A stretch of DNA of 64,000 nucleotides, from assembly GCF_041080865.1 (NCBI RefSeq), contig NZ_CP160906.1:3309629-3373628 (forward strand). The letters are read 5' to 3'. Position numbers and translations under genes: made by a program. Below are positions 18,422 to 27,207 of this stretch, one piece after another; the first letter of the stretch is position 1; each line of letters opens with the position of its first letter. The stretch comes from Psychromonas sp. MME1 (lineage in GTDB: Bacteria; Pseudomonadota; Gammaproteobacteria; Enterobacterales; Psychromonadaceae). The notes beneath the pieces were generated by a model. That model ran no database searches, had not been told where the DNA came from, and saw only the letters and a program-made list of their open reading frames with translations.

Positions 18422-18965
18422 TTTTAGGGCGTAGGCTTCAGCTAGAGTATTGCAATCACCTGGGGCGCAGGCTTTAGCCTGCTTGCGTTGGTGTTTTTTT
18501 GGTGGGCTCAAGCCCACGCCCCTTGTGGCCTGAAAACAGGATGTGAGAGTTTATGTTGATTTTAGGGCGTAGGCTTCAGCTAGAGTATTGCAATCACCTG
18601 GTGCGCAGGCTTTAGCCTGCTTGTGTTGGTGTTTTTTTTGGTGGGCTAAAGCCCACGCCCCTTGTAGGCTAAAAACAGGATGCGAGAGTTTATGTTGATT
18701 TTAGGGCGTAGGCTTCAGCTAGAGTATTGCAATCACCTGGTGCGCAGGCTTTAGCCTGCTTGTGTTGGTGTTTTTTTGGTGGGCTCAAGCCCACGCCCCT
18801 TGTGGCCAGAAAACAGGATGCGAGAGCTTATGTTGATTCTTGGGATGCAGGCTTCAGCTAGAGTCTTGCAATCACCTGGGGCGCAGGCTTTAGCCTGCTT
18901 GTGTTGATGTTTTTTTTGGTGGGCTCAAGCCCATGCCCCTTGTGGCCTGAAAGCAGGGTGCTAGA
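18384..18965. repeat. Tandem array of about 138-140-bp repeat units
   Basis: The block beginning CCTGAAAACAGGATGTGAGA at 18391 recurs at 18529, 18668, 18806 and, degenerate, at 18946, giving periods of 138, 139, 138 and 140 bases. Each unit has GGCTTCAGCTAGAGTATTGC, the GCAGGCTTTAGCCTGC hairpin, a T-run and the inverted GTGGGCT(C/A)AAGCCCAC hairpin. The first unit overlaps the 3' end of the beta-CASP gene. Confidence 0.92.
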
Positions 18966-19160
18966 GCTTGTTTTGATATTAAGTTCAGTTCCTTTTTTGT
19001 GAAATATTTGCTTTTTACAGGTATTCAACTAGAATACTGCGACCCCAAAAGCATGCGAATTTAAAAATCAATACTTATTGTGCATTAATGTGTGCTGATG
19101 GTGGGAAAATTTCAACATTTTTAAACATAGTACTTTTATAGTGCTTATCTTAAATACTTG

Positions 19161-19194
19161 CCTTTAGGAGCGATGAACCTAAGGGCGGTAGCGT
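19161..19194 (+). promoter_or_regulatory. JUMPstart stem-loop with ops element (RfaH recruitment site)
   Basis: GGCGGTAGCGT at 19184-19194 is an exact match to the 11-base core of the ops element, which pauses RNA polymerase and loads RfaH. It is preceded by the stem CCTTTAGG (19161-19168) and CCTAAGGG (19178-19185, one G-T pair), the stem-loop that forms the JUMPstart motif in enterobacterial O-antigen and capsule leaders. It stands about 320 bases before the first gene of a long operon on the same strand, exactly where RfaH control is expected. No rfaH gene is in the window. Confidence 0.9.
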
Positions 19195-19234
19195 ACCTAT
19201 TTTTAACTGACTACGTCCAAAGTTAAAAATAGGT
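19195..19234 (+). other. 14-bp perfect hairpin directly after ops
   Basis: ACCTATTTTTAACT at 19195-19208 pairs without mismatch with AGTTAAAAATAGGT at 19221-19234, across a 12-base loop. It begins on the base after the ops core. The stem is AT-rich and no T-run follows, so it is not a standard terminator. It could be a pause, anti-termination or regulator-binding structure. Confidence 0.75.
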
Positions 19235-19512
19235 CAATGTGTAAAATCATTATGTTTTTAGCGACAAATATTAAGTTAGCCTCTGAAACTGGGACATTAT
19301 TTCAATGATTTTCGCGGCCTATTGGGGCTGTTTTGATAAAAGTAGTAAAAGCTAGGGTTTATAAGGGATGGTAAGAAATGGACCGTCTCAAAATGAATAA
19401 AAAGCGTCTCAGTGTGGTTTGAAAGGCTGAGGTTGAAAGTTGTAAAAAATCAATTCACTTAAGTCCAGTAGAATACTTATTTGGACAATGAAGATAGATG
19501 GAAAGCATAAAA

Positions 19513-20595
19513 ATGAAAATTCTTGTTACTGGTGGCGCTGGATTTATCGGCTCTGCTGTTGTTCGTTATATCATTAATAATACTCAAGATAGCGTTATTA
19601 ATGTAGATAAACTCACTTATGCTGGAAATCTTGAGTCCTTAATCAGTGTTGAGTCTAATAAGCGCTATTCATTTGAGAAAGTTGATGTCTGTGACCGCAC
19701 TGAATTAGATCGTGTTTTCAAAACATACCAACCAGATGCAGTGATGCACTTAGCTGCTGAATCTCACGTTGATCGTTCAATTACTGGGCCATCAGACTTT
19801 ATTCAAACTAACATAGTTGGTACTTATACAGTGCTTGAAGCGACTCGTGCGTATTGGAATCAGTTGACCGATGAAGCAAAGAAAGCATTTCGTTTTCATC
19901 ATATTTCAACGGACGAAGTGTATGGCGACTTACCCCATCCTGATGAACAAGAAGGTGAATTACCATTATTTACTGAAACAACGCCTTATGCGCCAAGTAG
20001 CCCTTATTCAGCATCTAAAGCATCAAGTGACCACTTAGTACGTGCATGGTTACGCACCTATGGTTTACCGACAATAGTAACCAACTGTTCAAATAATTAT
20101 GGTCCATATCATTTCCCTGAAAAATTGATTCCATTAGTTATCCTTAATGCGTTGGAAGGTAAAGATTTGCCTATTTATGGCAAGGGAGATCAAATTCGTG
20201 ATTGGCTATATGTTGAAGATCACGCTCGCGCATTGTATACAGTTGTCACTGCTGGTAAAGTCGGAGAGACTTATAATATTGGCGGTCATAATGAAAAGCA
20301 GAACCTAGAAGTCGTGCAGACTATATGCGCTATTTTAGACGACTTAGTGCCGAAAAAAACTAAGTATGTTGAGCAAATAACGTATGTAACGGATAGACCA
20401 GGACATGACCGCCGTTATGCTATTGATGCAACTAAAATGAGTTCTGAATTAGACTGGCAACCAGAAGAAACCTTTGAAACGGGACTTCGCAAAACAGTCC
20501 TGTGGTATTTAGATAATTTAGAATGGTGTAATAACGTTCAGGACGGTAGTTATCGGCGTGAGCGTTTAGGTGTTTTTACTGGAGATCTAAGTTAA
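19513..20595 (+). CDS. rfbB: dTDP-glucose 4,6-dehydratase (RfbB/RmlB)
   Basis: A 360-residue SDR enzyme beginning [18 protein letters not shown], with [28 protein letters not shown] (YxxxK) and [11 protein letters not shown], the hallmark motifs of RmlB. It converts dTDP-glucose to dTDP-4-keto-6-deoxyglucose. The start at 19513 is preferred over 19498 because it matches the family N-terminus and has GGAAAG upstream. No rmlC or rmlD follows, so the keto sugar most likely goes to the WecE-like transaminase rather than to rhamnose. The stop overlaps the rfbA start (TAATG). Confidence 0.97.
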   Translation: MKILVTGGAGFIGSAVVRYIINNTQDSVINVDKLTYAGNLESLISVESNKRYSFEKVDVCDRTELDRVFKTYQPDAVMHLAAESHVDRSITGPSDFIQTNIVGTYTVLEATRAYWNQLTDEAKKAFRFHHISTDEVYGDLPHPDEQEGELPLFTETTPYAPSSPYSASKASSDHLVRAWLRTYGLPTIVTNCSNNYGPYHFPEKLIPLVILNALEGKDLPIYGKGDQIRDWLYVEDHARALYTVVTAGKVGETYNIGGHNEKQNLEVVQTICAILDDLVPKKTKYVEQITYVTDRPGHDRRYAIDATKMSSELDWQPEETFETGLRKTVLWYLDNLEWCNNVQDGSYRRERLGVFTGDLS

Positions 20596-21455
20596 TGAAA
20601 GGCATTGTACTGGCTGGAGGCTCTGGCTCGCGTCTATATCCCATAACGATGGGGGTTTCTAAGCAACTGCTGCCAGTCTACGACAAACCAATGATTTATT
20701 ATCCGCTGTCGGTTTTGATGTTGGCTGGGATAAGAGATATTCTTATCATTACTACACCGGAAGATTTGGATAGCTTTAAGCGTCTGTTAGGTGATGGCAG
20801 CCAGTTTGGGATTTCCTTAGAATACGCTATGCAACCAAAGCCAGAAGGATTAGCTCAGGCATTCTTAATTGGTGAAGAGTTTATTGGCAATGAGTCAGTA
20901 TGTTTAGTGTTGGGTGATAATATATTCTGGGGACATGCGTTCTCACCTAAACTGGTGAAAGCCGCAAGTAATGAATCAGGTGCGACAGTATTTGGTTACA
21001 AGGTTAAAGATCCGGAGCGTTTTGGTGTCGTTGAATTTGATAGTAATAGCCGTGCTATATCAATAGAAGAAAAGCCACAACAGCCCAAGTCTGATTTTGC
21101 GGTAACCGGCCTCTACTTCTATGATAACCATGTTGTTAAGTATGCTAAATGTGTCGAGCCTTCCGAAAGAGGAGAATTAGAGATTACCGCAATCAACGAA
21201 ATGTATTTGAAGGCAGGTAATCTAAATGTAGAGCTATTGGGGCGGGGGTTTGCGTGGCTTGATACTGGAACTCACGATAGCTTACTAGAGGCGGCAACGT
21301 TTGTTGAGACGCTAGAAAAGCGACAAGGATTTAAAATAGCTTGTCTAGAAGAAATAGCCTTTTCGCAAGGTTGGATAGACAAAATTCATCTTCAAGAACG
21401 TGCCGCTTTAATGAGTAAAAACAGTTATGGGCAGTACCTGCTAACAATTAAATAG
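20595..21455 (+). CDS. rfbA: Glucose-1-phosphate thymidylyltransferase (RfbA/RmlA)
   Basis: A 286-residue nucleotidyltransferase with [13 protein letters not shown] at the N-terminus, [18 protein letters not shown] and [20 protein letters not shown], all typical of RmlA. It makes dTDP-glucose from glucose-1-phosphate and dTTP, the substrate of RfbB encoded just upstream with a one-base overlap. The length and motifs are normal. Confidence 0.97.
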   Translation: MKGIVLAGGSGSRLYPITMGVSKQLLPVYDKPMIYYPLSVLMLAGIRDILIITTPEDLDSFKRLLGDGSQFGISLEYAMQPKPEGLAQAFLIGEEFIGNESVCLVLGDNIFWGHAFSPKLVKAASNESGATVFGYKVKDPERFGVVEFDSNSRAISIEEKPQQPKSDFAVTGLYFYDNHVVKYAKCVEPSERGELEITAINEMYLKAGNLNVELLGRGFAWLDTGTHDSLLEAATFVETLEKRQGFKIACLEEIAFSQGWIDKIHLQERAALMSKNSYGQYLLTIK

Positions 21456-21522
21456 GATTTATGTATGGCATTTTTGACAGAACAAGAATTGGCGGCGTTG
21501 AACTTCAAAAGTTTAGGGGGAA

Positions 21523-22026
21523 ATGTCAAGAATCAGTGATAAAGCATCTTTGTATAATACTGAAATGATATCCATTGGTGCTAATTCTAGGATTGATGAT
21601 TTTTGTCTTATTTCTGGAAATGTTACTATTGGTAGAAACGTTCATATAGCGGCATATTGTAATATTGCAGGTGGGGCTCCTGGTGTTAAGTTTGACGATT
21701 TTAGTGGGCTAGCATACGGTTGTCATGTTTTTTCTCAAAGTGACGACTACTCCGGAAAAACGCTTACAAATCCAACAGTCCCTGATAAGTACAAAAGTGA
21801 AACATATAAGTCAGTGACCATTGGGCGGCACGTAATTGTTGGAGCTCAAAGTATAATCCTGCCGGGGGCTAATTTAGCAGAGGGGTGTTCCGTTGGAGCA
21901 ATGAGTATGGTTACAAAGCCAACGAAAAGCTGGGGGATTTATTTCGGCATACCAGCTAAAAGGATTAAAGAACGTTCAAACGATTTACTGAAATTGGAAG
22001 AGGGGTACCTAAATGAAAACTGTTAA
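21523..22026 (+). CDS. Hexapeptide-repeat acetyltransferase, N-terminus split by a frameshift
   Basis: The 167-residue frame from the ATG at 21523 has left-handed beta-helix repeats (VTIGRNVHIAAYCNIAGG, VTIGRHVIVGAQSIILPG) and the Ser/Asp-rich loop FSQSDDYSGKTL, as in sugar N-acetyltransferases. A better-placed start at 21465, with TAGGA upstream, gives MAFLTEQELAALNFKSLGG and then a stop at 21537. That peptide is the usual N-terminus of this family, so the two parts belong to one gene separated by an extra base near 21528-21532 (AAGAATC where AAGATC would keep the frame). The shorter protein might still work. Between rfbA and a WecE-like gene, it probably N-acetylates dTDP-Fuc4N. It overlaps the next gene by 14 bases. 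Confidence 0.8.
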   Translation: MSRISDKASLYNTEMISIGANSRIDDFCLISGNVTIGRNVHIAAYCNIAGGAPGVKFDDFSGLAYGCHVFSQSDDYSGKTLTNPTVPDKYKSETYKSVTIGRHVIVGAQSIILPGANLAEGCSVGAMSMVTKPTKSWGIYFGIPAKRIKERSNDLLKLEEGYLNENC

Positions 22027-23146
22027 GTTTAGTGAACCTGCAGTTTTAGGTAGAGAACTTGGATACATTTCTGAAGCGTTAAATAGTAAGAAACTATGTG
22101 GAGACGGGCCCTTCACTAAGCGGTGTCAAGAATTTTTTGAGAAAAGATATGGTGTAAAGAAAGCATTGTTAACGACATCGTGCACTGATGCGCTAGAAAT
22201 GGCTGCAATCTTGCTCGATATTGAAGAGGGGGATGAGGTAATTGCTCCATCCTACACTTTTGTTTCTACAGTTAATGCGTTTGTTCTTCGTGGTGCAAAT
22301 ATCATGTTTGCAGATAGTGAAGAAACATCTCCTAATATTTCTGTGAGTGAAATTGAGCGTTTAATTTCTCCGAAAACTAAAGCGATCGTTGTTGTTCATT
22401 ATGCGGGTATGGCCTGTGATATGGATGCGATCATGGATCTAGCACAACGGCATGGTATTTCAGTCGTCGAGGATGCAGCGCAAGCGATAGAGGCTACCTA
22501 TAAGGGCCGCCAACTTGGTACAATTGGTGATTTTGGTACATTTTCTTTTCATGAAACTAAAAATATAGGTTGTGGGGAGGGGGGGGTATTATTTGTCAAT
22601 AATGAACGCTATATTCAACGGGCTGAAATAATTCGTGAAAAGGGCACGAACCGCGCATCATTCTTTCGTGGTGAGATAAATAAGTACGGTTGGGTAGATA
22701 AAGGTTCCTCGTTCCTACCTTCTGAGCTAAATGCTGCGTTTTTATGGGGGCAGTTAGAGAGCCTGGAAGAGATTCAATCAAAGAGAGTCGCTGTATGGGA
22801 GCGTTATTATAATAACCTTAACGGCAGATTGAAAAACTTTACATTAGCAAGTTTCGCATCAGAGCAGAGCAATAATGCACATATGTTTTTCTTAGTTGCA
22901 AAGATGCCAGAGTGTCGATGCGAGTTGCTTAAGTGCTTGAAGGAAAAGGGGGTTTTGGCTGTGTTTCATTATTTGTCACTTCATAAAAGTGAGTACTATC
23001 GAGCCAAGTATAATGGGCCAAAGTTGCCACAATCAGATAGGTATACTGATTGCCTAGTCCGATTGCCTTTGTTCTATTCTCTTAGTTTGGAGCAGGTTGA
23101 CTATATTTGTGATGTTATTCTTGGTATAGGGGGTGATTGTGAATAA
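22013..23146 (+). CDS. DegT/DnrJ/EryC1 transaminase, WecE/RffA-like (dTDP-4-keto-6-deoxyglucose aminotransferase)
   Basis: A 377-residue PLP enzyme. TSCTDALEMAAILLDIEEGD, PSYTFVSTVNAFVLRGA, VEDAAQAIEATYKGR and FSFHETKNIGCGEGG, with the internal-aldimine Lys in HETKN, closely follow E. coli WecE, as do EKGTNRASFFRG and VFHYLSLHKS. WecE makes dTDP-Fuc4N (4-amino-4,6-dideoxygalactose) from the RfbB product. Preceding acetyltransferase and following WecF-like genes support a Fuc4NAc module. Assignment to the family is firm; the exact C4 stereochemistry is inferred. Confidence 0.9.
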   Translation: MKTVKFSEPAVLGRELGYISEALNSKKLCGDGPFTKRCQEFFEKRYGVKKALLTTSCTDALEMAAILLDIEEGDEVIAPSYTFVSTVNAFVLRGANIMFADSEETSPNISVSEIERLISPKTKAIVVVHYAGMACDMDAIMDLAQRHGISVVEDAAQAIEATYKGRQLGTIGDFGTFSFHETKNIGCGEGGVLFVNNERYIQRAEIIREKGTNRASFFRGEINKYGWVDKGSSFLPSELNAAFLWGQLESLEEIQSKRVAVWERYYNNLNGRLKNFTLASFASEQSNNAHMFFLVAKMPECRCELLKCLKEKGVLAVFHYLSLHKSEYYRAKYNGPKLPQSDRYTDCLVRLPLFYSLSLEQVDYICDVILGIGGDCE

Positions 23147-24176
23147 AGTTGTTCACCTGTGTCCGGTAAATAAGTTTATGCCAGCCTTTATTGAATTGAT
23201 AAACAGTCGTTTATGTTGTGCTCACGAGTTTTTTGTTTATTCCAATGAGGAATACTCAGGAGATGCTGAGAATGTAACATCGCCATTTTATAGTGGTTTT
23301 TCATTGTCGAAGTTTTATACGATGGTTAGGTCTATGAATAGAGCTGACATAATCATTATTCATGGACTGTTTGATGTTAAAGTTATGTTTACTTTGGTGT
23401 TTATGCCGTGGCTGATCCGAAAGTCAAAGTGGATTGTTTGGGGTGGAGACTTATACGTATGGACGGGTAGATATACCTTTCGAGACAAGCTGTCTTCTGC
23501 ACTCAAAAAGATAATCGTTCCTAACCTAAACTCAATGATTACCTATGTAAATGGTGATTATGCATACGCAGTGTCGCAATATAGCTCAAAAGCTAAGTTT
23601 GAAGAATGCATTGTGTATCCGAGCAATTTTTTTCGCTATGGCTTCGTGGATAAAGCCGTAAATGAAAGTAACATAAATCAAGTCCTTTTAGGAAACTCAG
23701 CGGATCCCCAAAATAACCATTTGGAAGCATTAGAAAAACTAAAGTCGATTGACGATGGAATAATGGAACTAACGATACCACTTTCCTATGGTTGTAAAAA
23801 AAATGCGGTTATTGTAGCACAAAAAGCGTCAGAAATGTTTGGTGACAGGGTTAGGATTATTAGTGATTTTATGACTCTGGAAGAATATTCCTCTTTACTA
23901 GCATCAATTGATTTTGCTGTTTTTTGTCATGACCGTCAGCAAGCAATGGGGAATATCATTACGCTACTTGGAATGGGTAAAACAGTCGTTCTTAAAAGCG
24001 GTTTATCGCATTCGAACTTCTTGACCTCTAAAGGGCTTGTATACAAGGATATTGCTTCATTATCCTTAGATTCAATCTCGAGAGAAGAAGGTATTCGCAA
24101 CTCAGAGATCGTGTCTGCATATTTTAATGAAAGTAACTGTGTAATGCAGCTTAATAGAATATTTGGCGATAACTAG
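23133..24176 (+). CDS. WecF/RffT-like Fuc4NAc transferase (GT56 family)
   Basis: A 347-residue protein with GTG start, overlapping the transaminase gene by 14 bases. The segments WIVWGGDLYVWTG, QVLLGNSADPQNNHLEAL, LTIPLSYGC and FAVFCHDRQQAMGNIITLL align with the WecF pattern (WHIWGADLY, VGNSGDRSNDH, PMGYP, FARQQGIGTL). WecF transfers Fuc4NAc from its dTDP donor to a lipid-linked acceptor at the cytoplasmic side of the inner membrane. Its presence completes a dTDP-Fuc4NAc synthesis and transfer module within this operon. The acceptor sugar is unknown. Confidence 0.85.
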   Translation: MIVNKVVHLCPVNKFMPAFIELINSRLCCAHEFFVYSNEEYSGDAENVTSPFYSGFSLSKFYTMVRSMNRADIIIIHGLFDVKVMFTLVFMPWLIRKSKWIVWGGDLYVWTGRYTFRDKLSSALKKIIVPNLNSMITYVNGDYAYAVSQYSSKAKFEECIVYPSNFFRYGFVDKAVNESNINQVLLGNSADPQNNHLEALEKLKSIDDGIMELTIPLSYGCKKNAVIVAQKASEMFGDRVRIISDFMTLEEYSSLLASIDFAVFCHDRQQAMGNIITLLGMGKTVVLKSGLSHSNFLTSKGLVYKDIASLSLDSISREEGIRNSEIVSAYFNESNCVMQLNRIFGDN

Positions 24177-24178
24177 GG

Positions 24179-25579
24179 ATGGATAGAAAGAGTGTATTGT
24201 ATTTTGCTTTAGGTCCAATAGGAAGTGCAGCGATAAGTCTTATTACGCTGCCATTAATAACGTGGTATTTTTCCATTGAAGACGTAGGTAGGTTTTCACT
24301 ATTGCAAACCTTCACTGGTTTTGCAACATTGGTGTTCTGTCTTGGCTTTGATCAAGCATTTGTTCGCTCTTTTTACACAAGTAAATTACCTCGGTCTTTA
24401 TTCCTGAGTGCGTACGTACCACCTTTAATCTTGTATGCTAGTATTGTCACGGTAGCGTTGTATTTCTCTGATGCTCTGGACAGCTTACTCTTTGGGGAAA
24501 GTGGGACGCCTGAGCTGCTACAGGTGCTGGTTGTTTGCTGTGGATTATCATTTTCTGTAAGGTTTCTCTCTCTTATTCTCAGAGTAAGCGAAAGAGGGTT
24601 AGCATATTCTATTTCCCAGATGTCACCTAAGTTGTTGTTTTTGTTGTTGGTTTTTATTTCGGTTTACTATGTAAATGGCAACTTTATGGCATTGGCTATA
24701 TCATATATGGCCTCATTGCTTGTAGTGTTTATTGTATTACTTTTTAATAATCGAGATTTTTTGTTTTGTTCGTCAGGTCCCTATAGTTACCTTTTGACAA
24801 AAAGTATGTTTGCTTTTGGTTCCCCCTTAATTATATCTAGTGTCGCGTTTTGGGGGCTGACAGTTTCAGATAAAATATTGATCGGCAGGCTATCTAGTTT
24901 AACCGAGCTGGGAGTGTACTCGGTTGCTGTAAGTTTTGCTGGTGCAGCTATCGTACTTCAAAGTATATTTTCTACAATTTGGGCTCCCCTGATTTATCGC
25001 TGGATTGATAAAGATAATATGGCTAAAGATGAAGTAGCTACACATATTAATATGATGGCTGATTTAATGCTGTTGATTATTGTGCTTGGTGTTTCTTTAG
25101 CAGGTAGTTTGTCTTTCGTTTTGGATTACATTCTTCCTGAGCAATATAGTCAAGCAAAGTACGTAATGTTGTCGTGTATGTGTTACCCTTTGTTTTATAC
25201 ACTTTCGGAAGTGACTGTTGTCGGGTTGCATGTAAAAAAACGAACAATAGTTTCGATGCTGATTACTCTGGTATCTTTTATTGTGAACTTATTTGGTAAC
25301 ATTATTCTAATTCCAGAATTTGGTGCAAAAGGTGCGGCATTGAGTACGGCAGTTTCATTTTGGTTATTTCTATTTTTGAGAACGGAATTTAGTTCTAGAT
25401 ATTACAGCAAGCTGCAAAGAATAAAATTGTACTTTATTACGCTTTTAGTGGTATGCCTTACTACGGTTAATTTGTTTTATGGTTCCGCGCAGGTAGCTTG
25501 TTTTTCAATTTTATGGTTAGCCATTGGCGTAGTTTATTTATCGCTAAATTATAAAACACTTGCTTATCTTAGACGATAA
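24179..25579 (+). CDS. wzx: Wzx-type polysaccharide flippase (oligosaccharide translocase)
   Basis: A 466-residue, very hydrophobic protein with about 12 predicted membrane segments. The opening YFALGPIGSAAISLITLPLI and later SDKILIGRLSSLTELGVYSV are characteristic of Wzx/MATE-like polysaccharide biosynthesis proteins. It should flip the undecaprenyl-linked repeat unit to the periplasm. It starts two bases after the WecF-like stop. The gene symbol is by function; substrate specificity cannot be inferred. Confidence 0.88.
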   Translation: MDRKSVLYFALGPIGSAAISLITLPLITWYFSIEDVGRFSLLQTFTGFATLVFCLGFDQAFVRSFYTSKLPRSLFLSAYVPPLILYASIVTVALYFSDALDSLLFGESGTPELLQVLVVCCGLSFSVRFLSLILRVSERGLAYSISQMSPKLLFLLLVFISVYYVNGNFMALAISYMASLLVVFIVLLFNNRDFLFCSSGPYSYLLTKSMFAFGSPLIISSVAFWGLTVSDKILIGRLSSLTELGVYSVAVSFAGAAIVLQSIFSTIWAPLIYRWIDKDNMAKDEVATHINMMADLMLLIIVLGVSLAGSLSFVLDYILPEQYSQAKYVMLSCMCYPLFYTLSEVTVVGLHVKKRTIVSMLITLVSFIVNLFGNIILIPEFGAKGAALSTAVSFWLFLFLRTEFSSRYYSKLQRIKLYFITLLVVCLTTVNLFYGSAQVACFSILWLAIGVVYLSLNYKTLAYLRR

Positions 25580-25593
25580 CGTGGAGATGATTA

Positions 25594-27207
25594 ATGATCG
25601 ATTTTAAAATTTTAGATTGCACCCTTCGTGATGGAGGTTATTACAATGACTGGGACTTCAACGGTGAAGTGCTAACGAATTACTTAAATGCTATCGCGGA
25701 ATCTGGAATAGAATATGTCGAGCTAGGTTTACGTAACTTCCCTAAAGGTGGCTTTCTTGGGGCATTTGCCTATACGACAGATCGTTATATTAATACGATA
25801 GACTTGCCTGATGGGCCAACCTACGGGGTAATGGTCGATGCGAAGACGATTTTAAATAGTGATATGTCAGTAGAGCTGGCAATTGATAGTTTGTTCGCTG
25901 ATGCTGCTGATAGTAAAGTCAGCTTGGTTCGCGTGGCTGCTCATTTTGGCGAAGTCGAAGCATCTGGGCCCATTGTTAAGCGTTTAAAAGAAAAGGGGTA
26001 CATTGTAGGTTACAACCTGATGCAAGCTGGTGGCAAACCGACTGAGGTGATTGCAGAAAAAGCGCGAATTGCCGCGAGCTGGAATGTTCTCGATGTATTG
26101 TATTTTGCTGACTCGTTGGGCAACATGGACGCAGACGAAGTACGTAGAATCGTCAAAACCCTGCGAACTGAATGGCATGGTGAACTAGGTATTCATACTC
26201 ATAACAACATGGCTAAAGCTCTGGATAATTGCTTAGCTGCGAAGCATGCCGGCGTGACTTGGTTGGATGTGACAATTACTGGTATGGGGCGTGGCGCAGG
26301 TAATGCGCAGACAGAGAACTTGCTTGCGGTTGTTAGTCAAGAAACAGGACGCTATCAGCCTAAGTCTATTTATGAACTAGCTATCCGTGATTTCGAACCA
26401 ATGCAGAAAAAGTATGGTTGGGGTAGCAATCTGCTTTACTTTATTGGTGCGCAACACAATGTGCATCCAACCTATGTACAGAATTTGTTATCAGACACCC
26501 ATTACGGGCCTGATGAAATTGTAGGTGTCGTAAAGTATCTTAGCTATTTAAACAACAGCGAGTCATATAGTGATGAGACGTATGCAGCATCACTAATGTT
26601 TTCGGCCGCTTCTTCAGAGATATCTGGTAGTAATGCTTTAGCTGGTTCAGCCAAAGGTAAAAACGTTGTTATTTTGGCCAGCGGCCCGTCTCTATTTCGT
26701 TACAAGAAGGATATCGAGACATATTTGTCTGCATTGTCGGAAGACAGTCTCGTCATTGCAATTAACACTCTTATTGATTTTGAACAGTACATTGATTACT
26801 ATTGCTTATCTGGTAATTCAAAGATGTTATCGCAATCAGGAGATTACAGTTCTCTGGGTAAGCCTATTATTCTGCCTGCTCATCGCTTCTCAACTGAGGA
26901 ATTGGCTGGAATCAAAGCTAACGGTCAAATATTTGATTACGGTGTCGAAGTTAAGTCCGATACCTTCCTCGCCGGAGAGTCTAACTGCATACTACCTTAT
27001 GACATCACCGCTGGCTATTTGTTCGCACTTTGCGAAAGCATGCAAGCTACGCAAGTTAAACTCATCGGTTTCGATGGTTACAGCAGTGGTGATTCGCGAC
27101 AATCTGAGATGATTGAGATTTTTTCGAAGGTTAACAGTGCTCATTATACAGCATTAACACCAACAACGTATCCAATTTCACAAGGCTCTATTTATGGTGA
27201 AATTTAG
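25594..27207 (+). CDS. DRE-TIM aldolase fused to a Maf/DUF115-like domain
   Basis: A 537-residue two-domain protein. Residues about 1-300 form a DRE-TIM metallolyase (HMGL-like) domain: LDCTLRDGGYYNDW at the N-terminus, metal-binding GIHTHNNMAKALDN and the GMGRGAGNAQTENLL loop, resembling 4-hydroxy-2-oxovalerate aldolases. After a linker, residues about 350-537 show NVVILASGPSLFRYKKDIE and VKLIGFDGYSSGD, the G-P-S and F-D-G signatures of DUF115/MptE-like Rossmann domains found in Maf flagellin glycosyltransferases. It is followed, with overlaps, by a HAD phosphatase and a KdsB-like CMP-sugar synthetase. I infer aldol condensation of pyruvate with an aldehyde sugar to give a 3-deoxy-2-ulosonic acid. 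The role of the second domain (transferase or phosphokinase-like) is open. Confidence 0.78.
   Translation: MIDFKILDCTLRDGGYYNDWDFNGEVLTNYLNAIAESGIEYVELGLRNFPKGGFLGAFAYTTDRYINTIDLPDGPTYGVMVDAKTILNSDMSVELAIDSLFADAADSKVSLVRVAAHFGEVEASGPIVKRLKEKGYIVGYNLMQAGGKPTEVIAEKARIAASWNVLDVLYFADSLGNMDADEVRRIVKTLRTEWHGELGIHTHNNMAKALDNCLAAKHAGVTWLDVTITGMGRGAGNAQTENLLAVVSQETGRYQPKSIYELAIRDFEPMQKKYGWGSNLLYFIGAQHNVHPTYVQNLLSDTHYGPDEIVGVVKYLSYLNNSESYSDETYAASLMFSAASSEISGSNALAGSAKGKNVVILASGPSLFRYKKDIETYLSALSEDSLVIAINTLIDFEQYIDYYCLSGNSKMLSQSGDYSSLGKPIILPAHRFSTEELAGIKANGQIFDYGVEVKSDTFLAGESNCILPYDITAGYLFALCESMQATQVKLIGFDGYSSGDSRQSEMIEIFSKVNSAHYTALTPTTYPISQGSIYGEI

Larger units (their letters stand above)
18966..19497 (+). 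promoter_or_regulatory. Long untranslated leader of the polysaccharide operon
   Basis: This stretch has no plausible gene. It contains the JUMPstart/ops site and hairpin described separately, followed by about 260 AT-rich bases before the first gene. The main promoter must lie before 19161, but I could not assign it with confidence. A short direct repeat GCGTCTCA/CCGTCTCA occurs near 19382-19412. Confidence 0.6.

Noticed and set aside
19513-21455. dTDP-rhamnose pathway
   Set aside because: rfbB and rfbA are present but no rmlC or rmlD follows; the adjacent WecE-like, acetyltransferase and WecF-like genes point to Fuc4NAc.
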